Origin: JABDGM01 sp046349975
GTDB lineage: Bacteria > Planctomycetota > Planctomycetia > Pirellulales > Lacipirellulaceae
Assembly: GCA_046349975.1 (NCBI GenBank)
Contig: JAXMBH010000023.1
Span: 1 to 64,000 of the forward strand
Reading direction: 5' to 3'
Length of the DNA stretch: 64,000 nucleotides
The notes under the pieces were generated by a model. The model saw nothing but the letters and a program-made list of their open reading frames with translations. It made no database searches and had not been told where the DNA came from. Made by a program: the position numbers and the translations under genes. Shown piece by piece: positions 51,443 to 60,391 of the stretch. Numbering within the stretch: position 1 is the first letter of the stretch; every line of letters starts with the position of its first letter.

Positions 51443-53797
51443 ATGGCTATGAGAAACTTTCTGCAAAGACGACTGGTGGCGTGCCGGCAATTCAGTTTTC
51501 TAATTGCATTCTTCTCGGCCCACTGCGCTACGTTCGCGTTCGCTGACACCACATCACTCGAACACAAAACCTGGCTCGATTCGGATAATGCCATCGACCG
51601 GCGCGTCGCAGCGTTGCTCGCTGAAATGACGCTGACTGAAAAGGTTGGTCAATTGCAGCAGCTGAACGGAATTGGTGGAGCACCCACGGGCAACGCCGAT
51701 CACCTAGTCGCCGCGAGTGAACTATACGAACGCATTCGTCGGGGAGAAGTCGGATCGATCATCAACGAAACGAACGTGGCAACCGTCAACGCCCTGCAAC
51801 GAGTCGCGGTTAAAGAGAGTCGACTGGGTATCCCGCTCGTATTTGGGCGAGATGTGATTCACGGATACCGCACCATCTTTCCCATCCCACTTGGCCAGGC
51901 CGCCAGCTGGCATCCAGAACTAGTCGAGTCGGCGGCAGCGGCCGCTGCCCGCGAGGCACGGTCAGTCGGCATCCACTGGACCTTCGCGCCGATGGTCGAC
52001 ATCGCTCGCGATCCGCGCTGGGGACGGATCGCTGAGAGCCTGGGTGAAGACCCCTATTTGGCCAGCCGGCTATCGGCTGCAATGGTGCGCGGATTCCAAG
52101 GCGATAATCTCGCTGCACCCGACCATATCGCGGCGTGTGCGAAGCATTTCGTCGGCTACGGTGCTGCCGAAGGCGGTCGCGATTACAACGCGACGACAAT
52201 CTCGAACGCACAACTACGAAACGTGTATTTGCCCTCCTTCCACGCAGCGGTCGACGCCGGAGCAGCGACGCTGATGACGGCCTTCAGCGACCTGAACGGT
52301 GTGCCCTGCACCGCTAATGCCCACCTATTGCGCAATGTGCTGCGTGACGAATGGAGGTTTCACGGCTTTGTGGTCAGCGATTGGGAGTCGGTGCGTGAGA
52401 TGATTCCTCACGGCTATGTCGCCGACGAGAAGGCAGCAGCGGCGGCGGCAGTTCGGGCCGGCGTCAACATGGAAATGGCCAGCCAAACCTACCACGAGCA
52501 TCTCGCCAGCCTCGTTCAAGAGGGTGAGATATCTCAGTCGTTGTTGGACAAACTTGTGGCCGAAGTTCTCCGCGTCAAGTTTCGGCTAGGACTATTTGAA
52601 CATCCTTTCACCGATGAGAAGCAGGTGCCGCCGTCATTGCCAGAACACAACCTTGAGTTGTCGCGGCAGCTAGCGCGGGAATCAATGGTGCTGCTGAAGA
52701 ACGAGAACCAAGCTCTGCCATTGCAGCGGTCAAAAATGAAAACGATAGCCGTAATCGGCCCGTTGGCCGATGCTCGCCGCGAACAGCTTGGTACGTGGTC
52801 TTCCGACGGTCGTGAGGCGGATAGCCGCACGCCCCTAGAGGCAATTCGCGCTGCCGCTGGCGACAAGATTGACGTTCATTTCGTAGGCGGACTAAAAAGC
52901 GACTTGGACCGCGACACTGCCAGCTTTGACGACGCTGTAGCGGCCGCGAAGTCGGCCGATGCCGTGCTGCTGCTAGTTGGTGAAGGAGCGTATCTCTCTG
53001 GCGAAGCTCACAGTCGAGCCATCATTGACCTGCCCGGCGCGCAGAACGCGCTGATAGAAGTGGTGACAGCCGCAGCCTCACCTAAACCGGTCGTGATGAT
53101 CGTGCTCGCCGGCAGGCCGCTTACGATCGGCCGCCAAATCGACAAGGTCGATGCCGTACTCTATGCGTGGCATCCCGGAACTATGGCTGGGCCCGCGCTT
53201 GCCGATCTTTTGTGGGGTGACGAATCACCATCTGGAAAGTTGCCGGTGACGTTTCCGAAAACGGTCGGACAGATCCCTCTCTACTACAATCATACAAACA
53301 CGGGCCGCCCGCCACGGCCATACGACTTCGCACGCGACAGCCATGTCCAAGATACCATCCGCACCGACCTGGGCAATAATTCGAACTATCTCGACGTCAG
53401 CCCTTATCCACTTTATCCCTTTGGGTACGGCCTCTCATACACAACTTTCAAGTACGGCGAAGTGGAATTGTCGAGCCACCAGCTTCGCCCAAACCAAGTT
53501 CTCGCCATACGCGTGCCTGTCACGAACGTCGGCAATGTTGCCGCAGCTGAGGTCGTTCAGCTTTACGTTCGCGATGTAGTCGCAAGCAACGTTCGCCCAG
53601 TCCGCGAGCTTAAAGCGTTTCGCCGCATTCACCTTAAATCGGGTGAAAAACAGATCGTCGAACTCGCTCTCTCTGCCGCTGACCTCGCCTTCTACAACGA
53701 TCAGGACGTTCGGCTTTTGGAGCCAGGCAGGTTCGAGCTCTATATCGGTGCCAATTCGCTCGCCCCGTTAGCGGCCGAGGTCGAGTTGACGAAGTAG
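51443..53797 (+). CDS. Glycoside hydrolase family 3 (beta-glucosidase type)
   Basis: Two nearby ATGs (51443, 51449) precede a signal peptide (LIAFFSAHCATFAFA); 51443 is used here. An ATG far upstream adds residues that do not look like a signal and is rejected. The protein has the GH3 N-terminal barrel (about 30-350: LTEKVGQLQQLNG, PLVFGRDVIHGYRTIFPIPL, DPRWGRIAES) with nucleophile Asp near 311-313 in VVSDWESV. It also has the alpha/beta sandwich (about 380-600: ESMVLLKNENQALPL, GEGAYLSGEAHSRA) and the C-terminal fibronectin-like domain (DVSPYPLYPFGYGLSYTTF, LRPNQVLAIRVPVTNVG). It releases glucose or related sugars from beta-glucosides, perhaps downstream of the GH9 enzyme. Confidence 0.92.
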   Translation: MAMRNFLQRRLVACRQFSFLIAFFSAHCATFAFADTTSLEHKTWLDSDNAIDRRVAALLAEMTLTEKVGQLQQLNGIGGAPTGNADHLVAASELYERIRRGEVGSIINETNVATVNALQRVAVKESRLGIPLVFGRDVIHGYRTIFPIPLGQAASWHPELVESAAAAAAREARSVGIHWTFAPMVDIARDPRWGRIAESLGEDPYLASRLSAAMVRGFQGDNLAAPDHIAACAKHFVGYGAAEGGRDYNATTISNAQLRNVYLPSFHAAVDAGAATLMTAFSDLNGVPCTANAHLLRNVLRDEWRFHGFVVSDWESVREMIPHGYVADEKAAAAAAVRAGVNMEMASQTYHEHLASLVQEGEISQSLLDKLVAEVLRVKFRLGLFEHPFTDEKQVPPSLPEHNLELSRQLARESMVLLKNENQALPLQRSKMKTIAVIGPLADARREQLGTWSSDGREADSRTPLEAIRAAAGDKIDVHFVGGLKSDLDRDTASFDDAVAAAKSADAVLLLVGEGAYLSGEAHSRAIIDLPGAQNALIEVVTAAASPKPVVMIVLAGRPLTIGRQIDKVDAVLYAWHPGTMAGPALADLLWGDESPSGKLPVTFPKTVGQIPLYYNHTNTGRPPRPYDFARDSHVQDTIRTDLGNNSNYLDVSPYPLYPFGYGLSYTTFKYGEVELSSHQLRPNQVLAIRVPVTNVGNVAAAEVVQLYVRDVVASNVRPVRELKAFRRIHLKSGEKQIVELALSAADLAFYNDQDVRLLEPGRFELYIGANSLAPLAAEVELTK

Positions 53798-53939
53798 TGG
53801 GCCAGGGGCCGTACAGAACAAATCCAGCCTGAATGAACCTTCGTTTTCCCGCGCCCGCGGATGACACCATGCCTATAATTCCAACCGCAACGCACAGCCA
53901 AGCATGTCATAACGTCGCGGCCGCCGCGAAACGGTATTG

Positions 53940-55034
53940 GTGCACGATCTCATCTCAACGACGCCGAACGGCCTCTACTGCGAGCGAGGCGACTTCTACA
54001 TCGACCCTTGGCGGCCGGTCCCACGCGCCGTCATTACCCACGCCCATTCCGACCACGCTCGTTGGGGCTGCGACCGCTACTTGACGTCCCACGACGGCCG
54101 CCAAGTGCTTCAATCGCGAATGGGACCGGCGGCAATTATCGATTCGGTCGCCTATGGCGAAACGGTCGAATATCGCGGCGTTAAGGTCTCGTTACATCCT
54201 GCTGGCCACGTCTTGGGGTCGTCGCAAATCCGTGTCGAACATGCCGGTGAAGTGTGGGTGGTCTCTGGCGACTACAAGGTCACGCCAGAGGCAACTTGCC
54301 AGCCGTTCGAGTCCATTCGATGCGATACGTTCGTAACGGAGTGTACTTTCGGTTTGCCAATTTATCGCTGGCGGCCCGAGCAGGAAATTGTTGCCGAGAT
54401 TAACCACTGGTGGCAGGCAAACCGCGCTGACGGCCGCGCTTCGGTCATTTTTGCATATGCCTTAGGCAAGGCCCAGCGGATCATCGCCGGCTTGGATGCT
54501 TCCATCGGTCGAATCTATTGCCACGGCGCGGTGGAGCGCGTCAACAACGACTATCGCTCCACGGGCATAACCCTGCCCGACACACAATACGCCGGCCGCG
54601 CCGAGACCAAGCGCGACTGGGCTGGTTCGATCGTCGTGGCGCCACCCTCCGCGATCGCTTCACCTTGGTTGCGGAAGTTCGGGGCCGCCGCGACCGCGTT
54701 TGCTTCAGGCTGGATGCGCATTCGCGGTGCTCGCCGACGCCGCTCGGTGGATCGGGGCTTCGTGCTCTCGGATCACGCCGATTGGCAGGGATTAACGTCC
54801 GCGATCGCGGCCACTGGCGCTCAACGCGTGCTGGCGACACACGGCCGCACCACCGCCATGGTGCGGTGGCTGCGGGAACGCGGTGTCAATGCGGCCCCAC
54901 TTTCCACTGAATTCCTTGGCGAGAGCGACGACGCCGCCGTGGATGCTGTTGACGCAGACGAATTAGATGCTCCTTCCTCTGTAACTGAGGGAACTGGGCA
55001 GTCATCCGATTACGAGAGCGAGCCGCAGCCATGA
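53940..55034 (+). CDS. Ligase-associated DNA exonuclease (metallo-beta-lactamase / CPSF-like)
   Basis: The GTG at 53940 (TTG three bases earlier possible) gives 364 residues beginning near VHDLISTTPNGLYCERGDFYIDPW, which aligns with the family opening. The metal motif HAHSDH spans His34-His39, followed by PAGHVLGSSQI (His about 86) and GDYKV. The beta-CASP part follows. It is the first gene of the four-gene ligase cluster and its stop overlaps the ligase start (ATGA). Its partner roles in double-strand break or end processing are predicted for the family. Confidence 0.93.
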   Translation: MHDLISTTPNGLYCERGDFYIDPWRPVPRAVITHAHSDHARWGCDRYLTSHDGRQVLQSRMGPAAIIDSVAYGETVEYRGVKVSLHPAGHVLGSSQIRVEHAGEVWVVSGDYKVTPEATCQPFESIRCDTFVTECTFGLPIYRWRPEQEIVAEINHWWQANRADGRASVIFAYALGKAQRIIAGLDASIGRIYCHGAVERVNNDYRSTGITLPDTQYAGRAETKRDWAGSIVVAPPSAIASPWLRKFGAAATAFASGWMRIRGARRRRSVDRGFVLSDHADWQGLTSAIAATGAQRVLATHGRTTAMVRWLRERGVNAAPLSTEFLGESDDAAVDAVDADELDAPSSVTEGTGQSSDYESEPQP

Positions 55035-56632
55035 AGCACTTCGCAGCGCTTTATCGCGCTCTCGATGAGACAACAAAGACGAGCCGTAAACTCGCCGCTA
55101 TGAATCAATACTTTTCGACTTGCGCGCCTGACGACGGCGCGTGGGCCGTGTATTTTCTCACCGGCCGACGCTTCAAGCGACTCATTCCGACCGCATTCAT
55201 GCGACAATGGAGTGCCGAAGCCGCAGGAGTCAGTGACTGGATGTTCGATGAGTGCTACGGCGCGACTGGCGACCTCGCCGAAACGATGAGCTTGTTGTTG
55301 CCAGACCATACGGGCGAACCTCAGGGAAGCCTGACTAATTGGGTTGAGCGACGTATTCGCCCGCTCACTGAAATGAGCGACTTCGCGCGGCGTTCTGCAC
55401 TGCTGGAGGCTTGGGCTGATCTCTCATCGCACGAGCGCTTCGTATTTAACAAGCTAGTTACCGGTGCCTTTCGCGTCGGTGTTTCACAGCAGTTGGTGAC
55501 TCGCGCGCTCGCCGAGGTCGCCGGCTTACCCCCAGCAGTGATCGCACACCGCCTGATGGGCCAACCCGAGCCCACACCCGCCTGGTTCCAAAGCCTCCTC
55601 GCGGCCGAATCCTGCGACACCGATATCAGCCGTCCCTATCCGTTTTGCCTGGCACACCCGCTGCAGACCGAACCCACTGTGCTCGGTGAAGCAACAAACT
55701 GGAGCATTGAATGGAAGTGGGATGGCATCCGCGGCCAGATCATTCGCCGCGCTGGCCACTCGTTCTTGTGGTCGCGCGGCGAAGAGATGATTCTCGATCG
55801 CTTTCCCGAATTGATTGAACCCATCGCCTCATTACCAGACGGCTGCGTGCTCGATGGTGAGATTCTGGCTTGGCGCGATGGACAAGCGCTGCCCTTCGGC
55901 GAGTTGCAGCGCCGAATTGGACGGAAATCGGTCGGCCGCAAACTCCTTGCCGAAGTTCCGGTCTGCTTCGTTGCATTCGACGCTCTGGAAATGGCCGGCC
56001 AAGACATTCGCCACGAATCGTTCACCATCCGTCGCCGCCAACTTGAAAACATATTGGCCGACCGCACCGACAACGGTTCGCTCAAGCCGTCGCCTCTGAT
56101 CCGAGCCACGACATGGGAAGAACTCGCCCAATATCGGGCGACCAGCCGCCTGCAAAACGTCGAAGGTGTCATGCTTAAACGTGCAGACTCCCCGTATGCC
56201 GCCGGACGCGTAACCGGATTGTGGTGGAAGTGGAAAATTGAGCCGTACACTTGCGATGCGGTTCTCGTATATGCTCAGCGCGGTCACGGCCGTCGCGCGA
56301 GCCTGTACACCGACTATACGTTTGCCGCCTGGGACGATGGCGTACTCGTGCCGTTCGCAAAAGCCTATTCGGGTCTCAGCGACAACGAAATTCGCGATGT
56401 CGACCGTTTCGTTCGCAAGAACACGTTGGAGAAATTTGGTCCCGTACGATCCGTGCGGCCCGAGCTCGTATTCGAACTCGCATTCGAGAACATTCAACGC
56501 TCCACGCGTCATAAGTCTGGCATTGCGGTTCGCTTCCCAAGAATCGCACGCTGGCGGCACGACAAGCGGCCCCAAGACGCAAACACGCTTGCCGACGTGC
56601 GAGCCCTGCTGACAACGGACCTTGCCTCATGA
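55031..56632 (+). CDS. ATP-dependent DNA ligase (ligase-associated cluster type)
   Basis: The 533-residue enzyme joins DNA nicks using ATP. The adenylated lysine is Lys229 in EWKWDGIRGQ (KxDG motif). The N-terminal ligase DNA-binding domain occupies about 1-200, the nucleotidyltransferase core about 205-400 (ILDRFPELIEPIASLPDGCVLDGEIL, VEGVMLKR) and the OB-fold C-terminal part about 405-530 (KWKIEPYTCDAVLVYAQRGHGRR). It overlaps both neighbours by four bases (ATGA), so the cluster is one translationally coupled unit. Confidence 0.95.
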   Translation: MKHFAALYRALDETTKTSRKLAAMNQYFSTCAPDDGAWAVYFLTGRRFKRLIPTAFMRQWSAEAAGVSDWMFDECYGATGDLAETMSLLLPDHTGEPQGSLTNWVERRIRPLTEMSDFARRSALLEAWADLSSHERFVFNKLVTGAFRVGVSQQLVTRALAEVAGLPPAVIAHRLMGQPEPTPAWFQSLLAAESCDTDISRPYPFCLAHPLQTEPTVLGEATNWSIEWKWDGIRGQIIRRAGHSFLWSRGEEMILDRFPELIEPIASLPDGCVLDGEILAWRDGQALPFGELQRRIGRKSVGRKLLAEVPVCFVAFDALEMAGQDIRHESFTIRRRQLENILADRTDNGSLKPSPLIRATTWEELAQYRATSRLQNVEGVMLKRADSPYAAGRVTGLWWKWKIEPYTCDAVLVYAQRGHGRRASLYTDYTFAAWDDGVLVPFAKAYSGLSDNEIRDVDRFVRKNTLEKFGPVRSVRPELVFELAFENIQRSTRHKSGIAVRFPRIARWRHDKRPQDANTLADVRALLTTDLAS

Positions 56633-59169
56633 GCTTGGTGGCTGAGAATAGCGACACGCTTGCCGTCGTACCGCGTCCATCCTCGCGCGCTACGGCGCGA
56701 GCGCGGCGACTCGTGAATAGCTGGTTCCGCCAGCAGGGCTGGAAGCCGTTTGCCTTCCAACAACGCGCTTGGCGCGCGGCCCTCGACGGGCAAAGCGGTC
56801 TCATCCACGCCACAACCGGCACCGGCAAGACGTACGCCGTTTGGTTCGGCCAGATCCTGGCAGCCCTCGCCCGCCAAAGGAACCACATTTCTCCAACCGC
56901 GCTTAACCGCAAAACCTGCGAACCGCTGCGCATTCTCTGGATAACACCACTCCGCGCGCTCGCCGCCGACACGGTCGAATCGCTGAACGCACCAATTCAT
57001 GACCTCGGCATACCATGGCTGGTCGAATCGCGGACGAGCGACGCTTCTCACGCGCTCCGCTCGCGACAGCACGCAAAACTTCCGACTGCTCTGGTCACGA
57101 CACCGGAAAGCTTGTCGCTCATGCTCACACGGCCTGATGCTCGACAAAATTTCGAACGTTTGCAGTGCGTTGTCGTCGACGAATGGCATGAACTACTGTC
57201 GTCAAAGCGCGGTGTGCAAACCGAGCTTGCCTTGGCCCGGTTGCGTCACTGGCGTCCCCATCTCCAAACGTGGGGACTCTCCGCCACGCTCGGCAATGTC
57301 GCCGAGGCCATGCAAGTGCTTCTCGGCCCCGCTGCTGCCAAGCAGGGCATCGTGATCCCCGGCGTGCGCTCGAAACGCTACGCGATCGACGCCCTGATTC
57401 CAAAGACAATCGAGCGTTTCCCCTGGGCGGGACATTTGGGGCTGAATCTCGTCGGCGAAGTCGTCTCGCAAATAGAATCCGCCGCAACTTCGCTCGTATT
57501 CACCAATACCCGCTCGCAGACCGAAGCCTGGTATCAAGCAATCTTAAAACTGAAGCCCGACTGGGCGGGACGCATTGCCCTGCATCATGGTTCCTTGGAT
57601 CGACAAACTCGGAGCTGGGTGGAAGACGGCCTACGCACTGGCGCGCTGAAATGTGTCGTCTGCACATCGAGTCTCGATCTCGGCGTCGACTTCAGCCCCG
57701 TCGAACGAGTCTTTCAGGTCGGCAGTCCGAAAGGTGTCGCCCGACTGCTGCAACGAGCCGGCCGCAGCGGGCACGCACCCGGGCAGCACAGCCGTGTAAC
57801 CTGCGTCCCTGCGCATGCATTTGAACTCATCGAAGTCGCCGCCGCCCGCCAGGCGATCGCCAGCGAGTCGCTCGAACGCCGGCAACCAATGCCAAATCCA
57901 CTCGATGTTCTCACACAACACGCGGTCACCGTCGCACTCGGTCAAAGCTTTTTTGCCGACGAATTGTTCAACGAAGTTCGCACAACGTACACGTACCAAA
58001 CCCTCACCCGGCGCGAGTTCGATTGGGTGTTGGATTTTATTACTACAGGCGGTAACGCATTAAAGGCCTATCCTGACTATCGACGTGTGCAGCGCGACGA
58101 CAGCGGGAGATACGTGCTCGACGACGCCAGAATAGCTCGCCAGCATCGTTTATCCATCGGCACCATCGTGGCCGACTCCTCGCTGATCGTACAATTCCTC
58201 CGCGGACCGCGGTTGGGCACGATCGATGAGGGCTTTCTCGCCAAAATCAAACCCGGCGATCAGTTTATTTTCGCCGGCAGACGCGTCGAACTCGTTCGAA
58301 TCTGCGATTCGAAGGTGTGGGTCCGCCTGGCGAAAAATGCCGGCAATGCACGCATTCCGCGTTGGATGGGCGGTCGCATGCCGCTCTCAACCGAGTTGGC
58401 CGCCGCGGTCCGGCAGCAGCTTGAACTCGCCGCCAAGGGCGAGTATCGCGGCCCGGAAATGCAAGCGCTCCGTCCCATGCTCGAGTTGCAGCGAGCGTGG
58501 TCGCGGATCCCGCGTCTCGGCGAACTGCTGATCGAGCGGACGGAATCGCGCGAAGGATATCACCTATATATTTATCCGTTCGCCGGTCGTCTCGTGCACG
58601 AAGGCCTTGCCGCCCTCGTCGCATTTCGTCTCGCGCGATTGACTCCGATTACGTTTGGTATGTCCGTAAACGACTACGGTTTGGAATTGGTCTCTCGTTC
58701 GCCTCCGCCACTTGAAGTAGCCCTTCACGAAGGATTGTTTAGTCCCCTCCATGTCGTCGACGACATTGTCGCGTGCATGAACGAAGTTGAAATGGCTAAG
58801 CGGCAGTTTCGAGAAGTCGCCCGAATTGCGGGATTGGTCTTCCCAGGCTATGCGAATCAACGCAAAACCGGCCGGCAGCTGCAAGCGACGACGGGGCTCA
58901 TTTACGACGTGTTTCGCAACTATGATCCCGAGAATTTATTGCTCCAACAAGCGCATCGCGAAGTGCTCGAACGGCAACTTGAACACAGTCGTCTCGTCGC
59001 CACGCTTAAGGAGCTGCAAAGCAGCACCATTGTTCTTCGCGACGTAAAGCGGTTCAGCCCGCTGTCATTCCCGCTGATGGTTGAACGAATTCGCGAGCGA
59101 CTGTCGTCTGAAACACTCGCCGATCGCGTGCGTCGCATGCAGCAAGCCTTGGAACGCGCTGCAGGATAG
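56629..59169 (+). CDS. Ligase-associated DExH-box helicase (Lhr-like)
   Basis: The 846-residue superfamily 2 helicase has Walker A ATTGTGKT (Lys67), motif II DEWH (184-187), motif III LSATLG near 217 and the C-terminal RecA lobe with QRAGRSGHAPG. The C-terminal part contains the winged-helix and Lhr-type domain (FDWVLDFITTGGNAL, RNYDPENLLLQQAHREVLERQL). Lhr-like helicases translocate 3' to 5' on DNA. The gene starts inside the ligase stop and is followed 11 bases later by pdeM. Confidence 0.95.
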   Translation: MSLVAENSDTLAVVPRPSSRATARARRLVNSWFRQQGWKPFAFQQRAWRAALDGQSGLIHATTGTGKTYAVWFGQILAALARQRNHISPTALNRKTCEPLRILWITPLRALAADTVESLNAPIHDLGIPWLVESRTSDASHALRSRQHAKLPTALVTTPESLSLMLTRPDARQNFERLQCVVVDEWHELLSSKRGVQTELALARLRHWRPHLQTWGLSATLGNVAEAMQVLLGPAAAKQGIVIPGVRSKRYAIDALIPKTIERFPWAGHLGLNLVGEVVSQIESAATSLVFTNTRSQTEAWYQAILKLKPDWAGRIALHHGSLDRQTRSWVEDGLRTGALKCVVCTSSLDLGVDFSPVERVFQVGSPKGVARLLQRAGRSGHAPGQHSRVTCVPAHAFELIEVAAARQAIASESLERRQPMPNPLDVLTQHAVTVALGQSFFADELFNEVRTTYTYQTLTRREFDWVLDFITTGGNALKAYPDYRRVQRDDSGRYVLDDARIARQHRLSIGTIVADSSLIVQFLRGPRLGTIDEGFLAKIKPGDQFIFAGRRVELVRICDSKVWVRLAKNAGNARIPRWMGGRMPLSTELAAAVRQQLELAAKGEYRGPEMQALRPMLELQRAWSRIPRLGELLIERTESREGYHLYIYPFAGRLVHEGLAALVAFRLARLTPITFGMSVNDYGLELVSRSPPPLEVALHEGLFSPLHVVDDIVACMNEVEMAKRQFREVARIAGLVFPGYANQRKTGRQLQATTGLIYDVFRNYDPENLLLQQAHREVLERQLEHSRLVATLKELQSSTIVLRDVKRFSPLSFPLMVERIRERLSSETLADRVRRMQQALERAAG

Positions 59170-59180
59170 GCTCATCAGTT

Positions 59181-59882
59181 ATGACGCGATTCTTATTCGC
59201 TTCACCCAACGCTGCGGCAATTCAGGCGTCGCCACCCGGCAGCCACACCGTGATTAGCTTTGGTGGCATGGCGCTCCACCTGTTACCCGAGCGGGCACTG
59301 TGGAGTCCGATTGAGAGAATACTGTTTGTCGCCGACCTTCACGTCGGCAAAGAAGCTTCTTTTCGTGCGGCCGGCGTGCCTGTGCCCGATGTCTTTCGCC
59401 GCGACCTCACTCGTCTCTCAGTACTAATTGACTCGCTACGACCAGTGCACCTGTTCATACTGGGAGACTTGCTACACGATCGTTCGGCGCATTCACCCGA
59501 AGTCGCCGGCGTGTTCTCCTCGTGGCGACGTAAGCACTCGGAACTCCAGATCACACTGGTCCGAGGCAATCATGATCGCGTCGCTGGCGACCCGCCGGCC
59601 GATTGGCAAATCACGTGCGTGGGCGAACCAGCTTCCTGCAATAACCTGCAGTTGCGACACTTGCCACAGTTCAACGACCACTGCTTCACGCTCGCCGGTC
59701 ATTTGCATCCCAAACATCGCTTATGCCATGGCCCCGATCAACTCCGTCTGCCTTGCTTTCTCATACGTCGCAGCACGCTAGTCCTCCCGGCTTTCGCCGA
59801 CTTCATTGACCATGCAGAGATTGCCCGAGAGCCCCAAGACTCCATTTTCCTGGTCACTGGACGAGAAGTAATCAAGCTGTGA
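59181..59882 (+). CDS. pdeM: Ligase-associated metallophosphoesterase PdeM
   Basis: The 233-residue calcineurin-type phosphoesterase has the full metal motif set: DLH (Asp52, His54) in VADLHVGKEA, GDLLHD, GNHDR and GHLHPKH. It matches the PdeM family of the ligase-associated DNA repair cluster. The predicted activity is nuclease or phosphodiesterase action on DNA ends. It is the last gene of the cluster. Confidence 0.92.
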   Translation: MTRFLFASPNAAAIQASPPGSHTVISFGGMALHLLPERALWSPIERILFVADLHVGKEASFRAAGVPVPDVFRRDLTRLSVLIDSLRPVHLFILGDLLHDRSAHSPEVAGVFSSWRRKHSELQITLVRGNHDRVAGDPPADWQITCVGEPASCNNLQLRHLPQFNDHCFTLAGHLHPKHRLCHGPDQLRLPCFLIRRSTLVLPAFADFIDHAEIAREPQDSIFLVTGREVIKL

Positions 59883-59934
59883 GTGGCAGCGGTGGCTATT
59901 GCTCATGGGTCAACAGCGCGGCAGTGCCTTGCTA

Positions 59935-60345
59935 TTACGATCGATCGGACGGCGGCCATCCGCGTAGCTTCGCTGCCAGCAGCGGCGTCGCGCCCATAAA
60001 CAACAGACCCAAGCCTAGCATTCCACCGCGGCTGACGTCGAAATCTTCGAGAATCCGGCTCCATGGAAAGCCCGCAACAAATCGGCCGACTCCGATTTCG
60101 AACCCGATCGTCAGCGCAATCCACAACGCGCCCATGCCGACAAGTTGCCCTATGGATCTCGCCCCGATCCAGCGGATCGTCAGCAGCGCAATGAGAAAGA
60201 TCAATAGCGAGCCCGTGAACACCGAAAACTGTCTTGCCGGAAAATCACCAATCCATGGCACAAGAAACAACGCCCGCAAAACGCCGTGAGCCGTTTCCGT
60301 CGCCATGATCAGCAGCCACACTGCGCACGCGCGGACGAATACCAT
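59935..60345 (-). CDS. Small integral membrane protein
   Basis: The 136 residues form four predicted spans (VWLLIMATETAHGVLRALFL, FTGSLLIFLIALLTIRWIG, GALWIALTIGFEIGVGR, GLGLLFMGATPLLAA). No enzymatic motif is visible. It has no strong ribosome site and no recognised family. Its convergence with pdeM suggests an independent unit. Confidence 0.65.
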   Translation of the reverse strand: MVFVRACAVWLLIMATETAHGVLRALFLVPWIGDFPARQFSVFTGSLLIFLIALLTIRWIGARSIGQLVGMGALWIALTIGFEIGVGRFVAGFPWSRILEDFDVSRGGMLGLGLLFMGATPLLAAKLRGWPPSDRS

Positions 60346-60391
60346 AAGTCTGTCACTCGCGATGCGACGGTAAGGTCGCCCGTTTCGCTAC

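Noticed and set aside
51167..51490. A minus-strand frame before the GH3 gene
   Set aside because: No ribosome site, no domain, and it overlaps the 5' end of the well-supported GH3 gene.
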